Assembly (NCBI GenBank): GCA_031412355.1 | Contig: JANOCR010000258.1 | Span: 1 to 22,810, forward strand | Source of the DNA: JAENVT01 sp031412355 | Lineage (GTDB): Bacteria; Actinomycetota; Acidimicrobiia; Acidimicrobiales; Ilumatobacteraceae | Direction: 5' to 3' | Length of the DNA: 22,810 bases | Shown here: positions 14,513 through 21,634 of the stretch, piece by piece | How positions within the stretch are numbered: the first letter of the stretch is position 1 | Layout of the letters: each line of letters opens with the position of its first letter | Position numbers and translations under genes: made by a program | The notes under the pieces: model-generated | What the model saw: the letters and a program-made list of their open reading frames with translations, nothing else | Databases searched by the model: none | Told to the model about the DNA's origin: nothing

Positions 14513-16180
14513 ATGACCGATCGTTACTACGTCACTGACACAGCGCTGTCACAGCGGTTCCCCATCTACACCCGCGCCAACGTTGGCGAGGTCTTCCCAG
14601 ACCCGGTGACCCCGCTGACCAGTGACACGGCGCTGTTCCTGGCCGAGCTCGGCTGGCGCGACGCGTGGGAGCGCATGGGCGCGTTCGACCTCGAAGAGTT
14701 CCCGCCCGACGAGTACTGCCAACTCGGCGTCCTGGGTGGTTACTGCTACCTCAACGCGTCGTTGATCCGACTCTTCGGCGAGCGAGCACCTGGCCTGTCG
14801 TGGCAAATGATGGACGAGCAGTTCTTTGGTGCGCAGCCAGGCATACCGCCGTACGAGGAGATGCCCGGCGACGTGCAACCGGCGATGACCGACAGGATCG
14901 GCGTGACGTTCGCTTGGGTCTTCGGCCAGCACTGCCTCGATGATCTCACCGAGCTCACCGACGACCGCGTCGAGACAAAGGCGTTGCGGATCAATCGCCC
15001 AGACCTGTCGAGCCTCACCGATCAACAGCTCTGGGAGCGATTCCGCGAGATGCTCCCGCTGCATCGAAAGATGTTCGCCCATCATCTCTTCACGACGTAC
15101 ATGGCCACCGTGCCTGTCGGCGTGATCACCGGGGTAGCCACCGCCGTCGGCCGGCCAGACCTGATCATGCCAATCATCTCCGGGCTCGGCGACGTCGACT
15201 CGGCGGAGCCGAGCCACGCGATGTGGGCGTTGTCGCGACTCGACCCGACCTCGGCGGCGTTCTCCGAGGGCTTTGATCAGTTCGTCTTCGAGTTCGGCAG
15301 TCGTGGTCCGAACGAGTGGGAGAGCAGGTCGCCGTCGTGGGAGACCCGGCCGGCGTTGGCCATGGTCGCGATCGACCGCATGCGGCAAGCGCCCGACTCT
15401 GCCGCGCCGGCCAAGCAGTTTGCGATCCGTGCCGAACAGCGCACTGCCGCCTCGACTGAGTTGCTGTCGATGGTTGCCGCGGACCCCGCCACTCACGGGC
15501 AGCTTGCTGCGGCGATCGCATGCTCCTCCGCATGGTTGCCCGGCCGCGAGCGCACCAAGACCAACAACATCAGGGTGATCCACGAGATGCGTATGGCCAT
15601 GCGCGAGTTAGGCCGGCGAATGGTCGAGCGTGGCGCATTCGACGAGATCGAGGATTTCGGATTCGTCCGATCCGCCGAGATGCCGACGCTGTTCGAAGAT
15701 CCTCACTCGCTGACCGCATCGGTGCGCGAACGCCGCGCCGAGTACAAGAAGCTGCAGGAGCTCGAGCCGCCCTTCGTTTTCGTTGGTCATACCGATGGGC
15801 CGGACAGCTGGCCCCGACGAGATGCGGTCGCGGCCGATCGGCTGGCGGCCGGCGACACCATCGCCGGTCTTCCGGGCTGCCCGGGCGTCGCCGAAGGGAC
15901 AGCCAGAGTGATCCTCGATTCGAACGATCCGTCGGCCCTGCAACCCGGCGATGTCTTGATCGCTCCGATCACGGATCCATCGTGGACACCTTTGTTCGTG
16001 CCCGCCGCCGCAGTGGTCGTCGACGTTGGTGCCGCCCTCAGTCACGCCATCATCGTCAGTCGCGAACTCGGCATCCCATGCGTCGTGTCTGCAGTCGGAG
16101 CCACGCGCAACATCCCCGACGGCGCCACAGTGCGCGTCGATGGCAACACCGGACTCGTCACGATCTTGTCCGTGCCCTAG
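14513..16180 (+). CDS. PEP-utilising enzyme half-protein with swivelling phospho-His domain, no ATP-grasp
   Basis: The 555-residue product equals the C-terminal half of PEP-synthase or rifampin-phosphotransferase-like enzymes. It opens with RFPIYTRANVGEVFPDPVTP (15-34), the linker seen right after the ATP-grasp domain in such proteins, then a long helical region (about 40-440). It ends in a mobile swivel domain (446-555) with the GLPGCPGVAEGTARV strand pattern and LSHAIIVSRELGIPCVV, where H511 is the expected phosphorylated His. The N-terminal ATP-binding domain is absent, and no separate gene for one lies in the window. Activity is unknown: it may need a partner in trans, or be a regulatory or degenerate form. 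It is divergent from the AarF-like gene and ends 4 bp from the convergent 191-residue gene. Confidence 0.82.
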   Translation: MTDRYYVTDTALSQRFPIYTRANVGEVFPDPVTPLTSDTALFLAELGWRDAWERMGAFDLEEFPPDEYCQLGVLGGYCYLNASLIRLFGERAPGLSWQMMDEQFFGAQPGIPPYEEMPGDVQPAMTDRIGVTFAWVFGQHCLDDLTELTDDRVETKALRINRPDLSSLTDQQLWERFREMLPLHRKMFAHHLFTTYMATVPVGVITGVATAVGRPDLIMPIISGLGDVDSAEPSHAMWALSRLDPTSAAFSEGFDQFVFEFGSRGPNEWESRSPSWETRPALAMVAIDRMRQAPDSAAPAKQFAIRAEQRTAASTELLSMVAADPATHGQLAAAIACSSAWLPGRERTKTNNIRVIHEMRMAMRELGRRMVERGAFDEIEDFGFVRSAEMPTLFEDPHSLTASVRERRAEYKKLQELEPPFVFVGHTDGPDSWPRRDAVAADRLAAGDTIAGLPGCPGVAEGTARVILDSNDPSALQPGDVLIAPITDPSWTPLFVPAAAVVVDVGAALSHAIIVSRELGIPCVVSAVGATRNIPDGATVRVDGNTGLVTILSVP

Positions 16181-16184
16181 CTAC

Positions 16185-16760
16185 TCAGTCGGCGGTCAAC
16201 AGACCTTCGTCGATGATCTGCTTGGCGACCTCGTCGCGCATGGTCTGCAATGACTCGATGGTCACGCGCACATGCACCGCGCTGTCGCTGCGGCGCTCGA
16301 CCGTCACGCCGACCGGTAGGGCGTTTCTGCCCGGCCACAGAAAGTCGCCTGCCTCGTCGACGGCGACGGGATTGGAGAAGACCAGCACGAAGCCACCCTG
16401 GTTGTCGTCGCGCACGACGGACAGAACGCTCAGTGGTGGCGGAGGCGGCGTCTGAGGGTTGTCCCAGTTGTACTTGCCTCCCTCGCCATTGCAGATCTGG
16501 TGCTGGATGTCGCGCCAGTACTCGATCAGGGTGCTGTGCTCGGGGTTCGAGGGATCCAGCGTGCCGGCATGTGGGAAGTGCTCGGAGAACACGTAGTCGG
16601 TCCACTCATTGAGTACGGCGTCGCGGATCGCCAGCCACTCGGCAACCCAAGCCTCGTGACTGCGATTCTCGGGATCGAGACGTGTGGGCGCATCGGGCTG
16701 CGCTATGGCGAACTGTCGATCGACCTCCGCGTACAGCTGGGCCTGTGTAGGAATCGACAT
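16185..16760 (-). CDS. Hypothetical protein, 191 residues
   Basis: I do not recognise this protein. From ATG 16760 it has 191 residues, with GGAG 5 nt upstream deciding the start; the frame is open a further 20 codons but without a ribosome site. There is no signal peptide or membrane segment. The N-terminal half (1-95) is mainly helical and Trp/Glu/His-rich, with repeated Asp-Pro-Glu/Ser-Asn turns. A Pro-run (TPPPPPLSV, 104-112) separates it from a C-terminal half with alternating hydrophobic strands (VLSVVRDD, GFVLVFSNPV, VGVTVERRSD, VHVRVTIES) and a final helix. It follows the duplicated-domain membrane protein gene by 29 bp on the same strand, so it may be the last gene of that operon. 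Confidence 0.75.
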   Translation of the reverse strand: MSIPTQAQLYAEVDRQFAIAQPDAPTRLDPENRSHEAWVAEWLAIRDAVLNEWTDYVFSEHFPHAGTLDPSNPEHSTLIEYWRDIQHQICNGEGGKYNWDNPQTPPPPPLSVLSVVRDDNQGGFVLVFSNPVAVDEAGDFLWPGRNALPVGVTVERRSDSAVHVRVTIESLQTMRDEVAKQIIDEGLLTAD

Positions 16761-16765
16761 ACCGT

Positions 16766-16769
16766 CTCC
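16766..16769 (-). promoter_or_regulatory. Shine-Dalgarno GGAG of the 191-residue protein
   Basis: On the minus strand GGAG lies 5 nt before ATG 16760, within the 29-bp gap after the stop of the upstream gene. It selects this start. Confidence 0.6.
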
Positions 16770-16789
16770 GTGGTTCTCGTCAGCCCTGA

Positions 16790-18718
16790 CTACAAGCCAG
16801 TGCCGTGGGCGACATCGCACAAGCGTGCCTCACCCTCGACAATCTGTCCAGCCCCCACGCCTTCCAGGGCGGCGAACGGACCGCACTTGTGCGACGTGAT
16901 CCAGACATGGATCATCGGTGCAGGGCGGTGCTTGACGAACGGTGCCGGGCAGTTGCCCGCCGCATCGACGATGCCGCGAACGAGCGGTGCAACGGGGTCG
17001 TCGGTGTAACACAGGTTGTCGTGGATGTGCCACTGCATCAGCGCGCCACCGATGTCGGGTGCGTCGGTCAGCGCCACGGTGTCGGGCAGGAAGTACATCG
17101 CGCTGACCAGCCGCTTCGAGCCATCCGGGTCCGTCTGATAAACGAGGCTCTCGGGCTGGTCCGGATCCAGGAAGACGTCGTCGTTGATCAGGTCCCACTT
17201 GATGAAGTGTTCATAGCCGGTGAAACCGTCGCCGATGCTGTGATATCCGGCGGCCTCGGCCACCTTGTAGTCCGCCCACTGCGGCAGGCGCACGACGTTG
17301 AGTGCGACCAGGTTCTCGGCAGCCGCCTGTTGCTCGGGGGTGACACCGTCGACACCGCCGAGATCGATTGGCTGGGTCGGGTCGTACGGCTTGGTGGGAA
17401 CCGCTGCGGCAGCGTGGCCATGGTCCTCGTTGCACATGTCGACCCGCTGCTCGTCGGCAACCGCTGCCTGGCCGGCACCGACACCTTCGAGCGCAGCGAA
17501 CACGCCGCACGGGTGCGGGGTGACCCAGACGTGCACCATCGGGTTCTCGCCGCCTGTGTTGACCCCGGTCGCGCACTGGCCGTTGGCGTCGGTGATACCG
17601 ACCACGCGCGGCTTGCCGTCGGGGCCGGCGGCCCAACAGAGGTTGCCATGGTTGTGCCATTGCATCAATGGCCCGGCGTAGGCCAGCAGGCTGGGGTCGT
17701 CGGTCGGACGGGCGCTTGCGATGTACATCGCTCCGGCCAGGGTCTTGGTGTCGCCGTTGACCGTGTACACCAGCGATTCGGGCTGTGTGCTGTTGAGGAA
17801 CTCGTCGTCCTCGATGAGCGACAGCTTGATGAAGTGCTCGCTACCGGTGCCGGCGTCGCCGATCGACGCGTAGCCGTCGGCGATCGCGGCGGCCGTATCC
17901 GCGTACCTCGGCAGATCTCGCAACGAGGCCTCGATCAACTGCGCAGCCCGCGCCTCTTGGTCGGGCGTCACACCCAGCACACCCGACACGTCGATCGGCT
18001 GTGCAGGATCCCACGGGCGAGGCCAGGTGGTGCTTGCAGCGACCGACGTTGCGTCGTCGGTATGACCGTGTGGCACCGACTCGTCGGCCACCGGAGTCGC
18101 CGCCGCGACGGGGTTCGCCGGTGCTCCATCGTCGGGGTGCGCATGCGCTTGCGATTCGTCGACCACACCCACCCCGGCCGCGGCGTCGGCGGCGTGACCG
18201 TGCAAATGGGTACCCCCGCTGAGCATCGCCGGCACGGTGAGTGCTGCCACGGCAAGCGCCGGAAACGACAGGCGAGGCGCCGCGGACTGACGTTGGCCGA
18301 TCAGCGACGCGGCCAACGCACAGCCGACCGCCGTGGCCGCAAGCAGGGCGGCGGCTGCGTCGGCGAACTGCGCTGCTTCGCGCACTTCGAGACCTTCGAT
18401 CCACGAGATGCCAGTGATTCGAGTTGCCAACCACCCGCCGACCACCACAGCGTTGATCGCGACGATGGGCAGGGCGGCCAGCCGACTGGGGCGAGCCATC
18501 GCCACCAACCCGGCACCGACTTGGGCCACCGCACACAGGATGAACAGCCGAGCCAGTTGCGGATGTTCGGCGTGCACGCCGGCCGCGGCGGCGTGGATGG
18601 TGCCGGCGCCGATCGAGGTCATCATGGCAATCGTCAGGCCCGGTATCCGCGCCGAGACGGCACGTCCGGCGAACGTGGGCTCGAGAAGGCCGCCGTCACC
18701 CGGCACGGCAAGAGTCAT
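16790..18718 (-). CDS. Membrane-anchored protein with duplicated His/Cys-rich extracytoplasmic domain
   Basis: This 642-residue protein matches no family I can name. Residues 25-167 hold about five hydrophobic segments; the first contains H42, H49 and H52. Residues 168-235 are a His-rich linker (GTHLHGHA, AHAHPDD, PHGHTDD). Two copies of a domain follow, about 236-430 and 445-640, offset by 208-209 residues. Each has PIDxxGVxGVTPxQ, GYxSIGDxxTGxEHFIK, DDxFLxxxQPESLVY, LMQWHxHxNLC, HVWxTxHxCGxFAALEGVGAG and four Cys (361, 382, 404, 429; 570, 590, 612, 634). A DHGH segment joins the copies. Conserved His and Cys suggest metal binding and/or disulfides outside the membrane; that is inference. 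The ATG overlaps the cysQ stop (ATGA), so translation is probably coupled. Confidence 0.85.
   Translation of the reverse strand: MTLAVPGDGGLLEPTFAGRAVSARIPGLTIAMMTSIGAGTIHAAAAGVHAEHPQLARLFILCAVAQVGAGLVAMARPSRLAALPIVAINAVVVGGWLATRITGISWIEGLEVREAAQFADAAAALLAATAVGCALAASLIGQRQSAAPRLSFPALAVAALTVPAMLSGGTHLHGHAADAAAGVGVVDESQAHAHPDDGAPANPVAAATPVADESVPHGHTDDATSVAASTTWPRPWDPAQPIDVSGVLGVTPDQEARAAQLIEASLRDLPRYADTAAAIADGYASIGDAGTGSEHFIKLSLIEDDEFLNSTQPESLVYTVNGDTKTLAGAMYIASARPTDDPSLLAYAGPLMQWHNHGNLCWAAGPDGKPRVVGITDANGQCATGVNTGGENPMVHVWVTPHPCGVFAALEGVGAGQAAVADEQRVDMCNEDHGHAAAAVPTKPYDPTQPIDLGGVDGVTPEQQAAAENLVALNVVRLPQWADYKVAEAAGYHSIGDGFTGYEHFIKWDLINDDVFLDPDQPESLVYQTDPDGSKRLVSAMYFLPDTVALTDAPDIGGALMQWHIHDNLCYTDDPVAPLVRGIVDAAGNCPAPFVKHRPAPMIHVWITSHKCGPFAALEGVGAGQIVEGEARLCDVAHGTGL
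16875..17386 (-). repeat. Domain copy B of the internal protein duplication
   Basis: Approximate span of the second copy (residues about 445-615). It shares EHFIK, QPESLVY, LMQWHxH, HVW and CGxFAALEGVGAG with copy A and differs by having H493 in GYHSIGD where copy A has Ala. Confidence 0.75.
17499..18013 (-). repeat. Domain copy A of the internal protein duplication
   Basis: Approximate span of the first copy of the duplicated domain (residues about 236-407 up to the CGVFA motif). It aligns with the copy at about 16875-17386 at a residue offset of 208-209. DNA of the two copies differs at many positions, so the duplication is old. Confidence 0.75.
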
Positions 18719-19482
18719 GGCCGGATTGTACGGCCCTCACGGAGTGCTGCGAGGGTCGGCCCGGCGAATTCAGGCCTGCAGATCAACAGATCGGGCAACC
18801 ACGGATCGCGATCGTTGAAGACCATGGGTGAGCCGTCGATGCGACTTACGTGCAACCCTGCTGCCAGGGCGACGGCCGCCGGTGCCGCGGAATCCCATTG
18901 GTACATGCCGCCGTCGTGCACGTAGATGTCGGCCTCGCCGGTGACGATTGCCATCGCTTTGGCGCCCGCCGACCCAAGTCGCACGGCGTCGGCGTCGAGC
19001 GCCTTGGCAACAACGACTGCCACATATGGATTGCGGTTGCGGGAGGTGACCAGCCTGGGGCGTGTTCGATGCGCCGCGGGTACCACCGCCGCTGGATCGG
19101 TGCAGAAGGTGATGTCGAGCGCTGGAATGCTGACCGCCCCTGCGTCGAAGTGGTCGCGATTCCAGAGGGCGACGTGCACAGCCCAGTCGTGGCGCCCGTA
19201 CTCTCCGAACTCGCTCGTGCCGTCCAGCGGATCGATGATCCAGACCCGGTCGGCACCGAAGCGACGCGGGTCCTCGAAACCTTCCTCCGACAGCACGGCG
19301 TCATCCGGACGCGCCTCGATCAGCTCTGCCAGTAGAAACCGGTGGCTGGCCAGGTCGCCCGCGTCCATCACGTGCCATGGCGGCGCGCCGGCACCCGTCA
19401 AATCTTCACGCACTTGGACCAGCAACCGACCGGCCTCGGTCGCCAACCGCGCGGCCAGTTGGGCGTCGCTCTCGCCGGTCAA
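18715..19482 (-). CDS. cysQ: 3'(2'),5'-bisphosphate nucleotidase CysQ / inositol monophosphatase family
   Basis: CysQ removes the 3'-phosphate of PAP/PAPS made in sulfate assimilation; family members also act on inositol phosphates. From TTG 19482 it has 255 residues with all metal-site motifs: SEEG (65-68), DPLDGT (84-89), WAVHVALW (100-107), and WDSAAP (196-201). The GSAGAKAMAIVTGEADIYVH stretch (170-189) closely follows mycobacterial CysQ. The start is unclear: the frame is open to 19620, but the upstream part overlaps the preceding small gene and shows no similarity, and no ATG or GTG lies between; a TTG with GAGCGGG 6 nt upstream is the best choice. The upstream gene ends 13 bp before. 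Its stop overlaps the start of the membrane protein gene. Confidence 0.88.
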   Translation of the reverse strand: MTGESDAQLAARLATEAGRLLVQVREDLTGAGAPPWHVMDAGDLASHRFLLAELIEARPDDAVLSEEGFEDPRRFGADRVWIIDPLDGTSEFGEYGRHDWAVHVALWNRDHFDAGAVSIPALDITFCTDPAAVVPAAHRTRPRLVTSRNRNPYVAVVVAKALDADAVRLGSAGAKAMAIVTGEADIYVHDGGMYQWDSAAPAAVALAAGLHVSRIDGSPMVFNDRDPWLPDLLICRPEFAGPTLAALREGRTIRP

Positions 19483-19495
19483 CGGTGCCCGCTCG

Positions 19496-19801
19496 TCATC
19501 GGCGTCCGGTGCGGCGCGCCTCGCGGACCAACGTGCGCACGTCGGCTTCGTCCGCGCCCTGTTGCACGAGATGCGCGACCTGCGCCTCGAGTTTCTCGGC
19601 AGCGGCCTCGTCGAAGGCATCGATCCGTTCGCGCACCGTGACGGTGTTGACCGTCATCAGCACGATCGCGGCGAGCACGATGACACCGCCGATGGTCAGC
19701 ACGACCCCGTTGTTGTTGCCGGCGACCGACGACACGATCAAACCGGCGATGCCACAGACGAAGACGCCGATGCAGGTGCGGGTGATCAGTCGAGTGGCCA
19801 C
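19496..19801 (-). CDS. Small two-TM membrane protein with cytosolic coiled-coil tail
   Basis: This 101-residue protein is of unknown function. Two hydrophobic segments lie at about 8-27 and 33-53, joined by a short AGNNNG turn, so both ends face the same side. Residues 55-98 are charged and heptad-like (RERIDAFDEAAAEKLEAQVAHLVQ...), a likely coiled coil, ending in a basic Arg-rich tail. The start is GTG 19801, 32 nt after the ettA stop. It lies between ettA and cysQ on the same strand and is probably co-transcribed. Short proteins of this layout are common in actinobacteria, and nothing in it indicates a specific role. Confidence 0.75.
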   Translation of the reverse strand: MATRLITRTCIGVFVCGIAGLIVSSVAGNNNGVVLTIGGVIVLAAIVLMTVNTVTVRERIDAFDEAAAEKLEAQVAHLVQQGADEADVRTLVREARRTGRR

Positions 19802-19833
19802 GGCACAGTCTGACGCTTCAGGCAGACGTTGGT

Positions 19834-21510
19834 CTAGCGCACGAGTGGCTTGTACTTGATGCGATGCGGCTGATCAGCGCCGGCCCCGAACTCCTTGTGC
19901 CTCCACGCCTCGTACTCGCTGAAGTTGCCCTCGAACCAGCGCACCTGGCTGTCGCCCTCGAAGGCCAACACGTGTGTAGCGATGCGATCGAGGAACCAGC
20001 GGTCGTGGCTGATGACCACCGCGCATCCCGGAAAGTTCTCGAGCGCAGTTTCGAGGGCGCGCAACGTGTCGACATCGAGGTCGTTCGTCGGCTCGTCGAG
20101 CAGCAGCACGTTGCCACCGGTCTTCAGGATCTTGGCGAGGTGCACGCGATTCCGTTCGCCGCCGGACAGGTCGCCGACGCGCTTTTGCTGGTCGCTGCCC
20201 TTGAAGTTGAAACTTGCGCAGTAAGCCCGCCCGTGGATCTCGCGATTGCCGACCTTCATGTGCTCGACACCGCCGGTGATCTCTTCAAAGACGGTTGCAT
20301 CGGCTGCGAGGGTGTCGCGCGATTGGTCCACGTAAGCGAGGTCGACTGTTTCCCCGATGGTGACCGTGCCAGTGTCGACGGGCTCCTGTCCGGTCAGCAT
20401 TTTGAACAGTGTTGTCTTGCCCGCTCCGTTCGGGCCGATGATGCCGACAATGCCAGCCCGCGGCAGCGTGAACGACAGTTGCTCGATCAGCAGGCGATCG
20501 CCGAATCCCTTGCTCAGCTCGGTGACCTCGATCACGGTGTCGCCGAGCCGGCGCCCGACCGGGATGGTGATCTCCAGGCGATCAGGCCCGCGCTCGGCCG
20601 CTTCTGCCTCCAACTGCAGCTTGTCGTACGCAGCGAGGCGGGCCTTGCCTTTGGCTTGGCGCGCCTTCGGTGCCATTCGCACCCACTCGAGTTCGCGTTG
20701 CAACGTGCGTTGACGCGCCTCGTTGCCCTTCTCCTCGCGGGCCAGCCGTTCTTGCTTCTGTTCGAGCCACGACGAGTAGTTGCCCTCGAACGGGATGCCC
20801 CGGCCGCGGTCGAGCTCGAGGATCCACTTGGCGACGTTGTCCAGGAAGTAGCGGTCGTGAGTGATGGCCACGACCGTGCCGGGGTACTCCTGAAGGAACC
20901 GTTCCAGCCACTCGACGCTCTCGGCGTCGAGATGGTTCGTCGGCTCGTCGAGCAGCAGCAGGTCGGGCCGGCTCAGCAGCAGACGGCAGAGCGCCACGCG
21001 GCGGCGTTCTCCGCCCGACAGTGTGGCGACGTCTGCGTCGTCCGGCGGGCAGCGCAGCGCGTCCATTGCGATCTCGACGTTGCGTTCCAGGCTCCACGCG
21101 TCGGTCGCCGCGATCCGGTCTTCGAGCTCGGCCTGCAACGAACCGATCTTGTCGTAGTCGGCGTCGGGGTCACCCCACATCGTCATCACTTCGTTGTAGC
21201 GATCGATGATGGACTGCACCGCGGCGACGCCGTCCATGACGTTGCCCTTCACATCCTTCGCCGGATCGAGGTCGGGCTCTTGGGCGAGGAAGCCGACGGT
21301 GAATCCGGGGGTCAGGCGAGCCTCGCCGCTGTACCCATCGTCGAGACCGGCCATGATGCGCAACAGGCTCGACTTGCCAGCGCCGTTCGCACCCAGGACG
21401 CCGATCTTGGCGCCGGGATAGAACGACAGCGAGATGTTTTCGAGCACTGTGCGGTCGGGGGGGTAAACGCGGGCGAGCTTGTAACAGGAGTAAATGAATT
21501 CGTGGGCCAT
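19834..21510 (-). CDS. ettA: ABC-F translation factor, EttA type (energy-dependent translational throttle)
   Basis: EttA binds the ribosomal E site and gates the first elongation step according to ATP/ADP level; it is soluble, not a transporter. From ATG 21510 the product has 558 residues, as usual. ABC1 has Walker A GANGAGKSS (40-48), LSGGERRRVAL, and Walker B LLLLDEPTNHLD. An arm subdomain lies within ABC1. The inter-domain linker (PtIM) is basic (MAPKARQAKGKARLAAYDKL). ABC2 has GPNGAGKTT, LSGGERNRVHL and VLLLDEPTNDLD. The frame continues 69 codons upstream without similarity, and MAHEFIY is the conserved EttA N-terminus. No Shine-Dalgarno sequence precedes the ATG; a TAGATT hexamer lies 10 nt upstream. 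It probably heads the minus-strand operon through cysQ. Confidence 0.95.
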   Translation of the reverse strand: MAHEFIYSCYKLARVYPPDRTVLENISLSFYPGAKIGVLGANGAGKSSLLRIMAGLDDGYSGEARLTPGFTVGFLAQEPDLDPAKDVKGNVMDGVAAVQSIIDRYNEVMTMWGDPDADYDKIGSLQAELEDRIAATDAWSLERNVEIAMDALRCPPDDADVATLSGGERRRVALCRLLLSRPDLLLLDEPTNHLDAESVEWLERFLQEYPGTVVAITHDRYFLDNVAKWILELDRGRGIPFEGNYSSWLEQKQERLAREEKGNEARQRTLQRELEWVRMAPKARQAKGKARLAAYDKLQLEAEAAERGPDRLEITIPVGRRLGDTVIEVTELSKGFGDRLLIEQLSFTLPRAGIVGIIGPNGAGKTTLFKMLTGQEPVDTGTVTIGETVDLAYVDQSRDTLAADATVFEEITGGVEHMKVGNREIHGRAYCASFNFKGSDQQKRVGDLSGGERNRVHLAKILKTGGNVLLLDEPTNDLDVDTLRALETALENFPGCAVVISHDRWFLDRIATHVLAFEGDSQVRWFEGNFSEYEAWRHKEFGAGADQPHRIKYKPLVR

Positions 21511-21520
21511 GGCGTCGCAC

Positions 21521-21526
21521 AATCTA
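21521..21526 (-). promoter_or_regulatory. Putative -10 box (TAGATT) of ettA
   Basis: TAGATT on the minus strand, 10 nt before the ettA ATG, fits TANNNT and implies a leader of about 3-4 nt. It lies in the 124-bp divergent region shared with the PuuD-like gene. Confidence 0.4.
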
Positions 21527-21621
21527 CGGCGCTCCATCACTAGGTGCGCGGCCGCTGTGGTGCTACCTTCACGCGAGTAGGTCAGCGTTACTACGAGACG
21601 TCCCAGTGAAGTCACAGTGAA

Positions 21622-21626
21622 AGAGG
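21622..21626 (+). promoter_or_regulatory. Shine-Dalgarno AGAGG fixing start 21635
   Basis: AGAGG, within AAAGAGG, ends 8 nt before GTG 21635. It lies inside the coding stretch that would follow the alternative GTG at 21617, so it argues for the shorter protein. Confidence 0.6.
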
Positions 21627-21634
21627 TATCAACG

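Noticed and set aside
16805..18925. A 706-codon open frame on the plus strand opposite the duplicated-domain protein
   Set aside because: The minus-strand frame has membrane segments, an internal duplication and conserved motifs. The plus frame is Arg/Gly/Val-rich without domains, so it is a shadow.
19483..19620. Upstream extension of cysQ
   Set aside because: It overlaps the preceding small membrane-protein gene in another frame, has no similarity to CysQ, and offers no better start near the conserved domain.
19864..21543. A 559-codon open frame on the plus strand opposite ettA
   Set aside because: It mirrors EttA, whose motifs are complete on the minus strand. No protein-like motif was found in the plus frame.
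21617..21634. GTG at 21617 as start of the PuuD-like protein
   Set aside because: The AGAGG Shine-Dalgarno sequence lies after it and is correctly spaced for GTG 21635.
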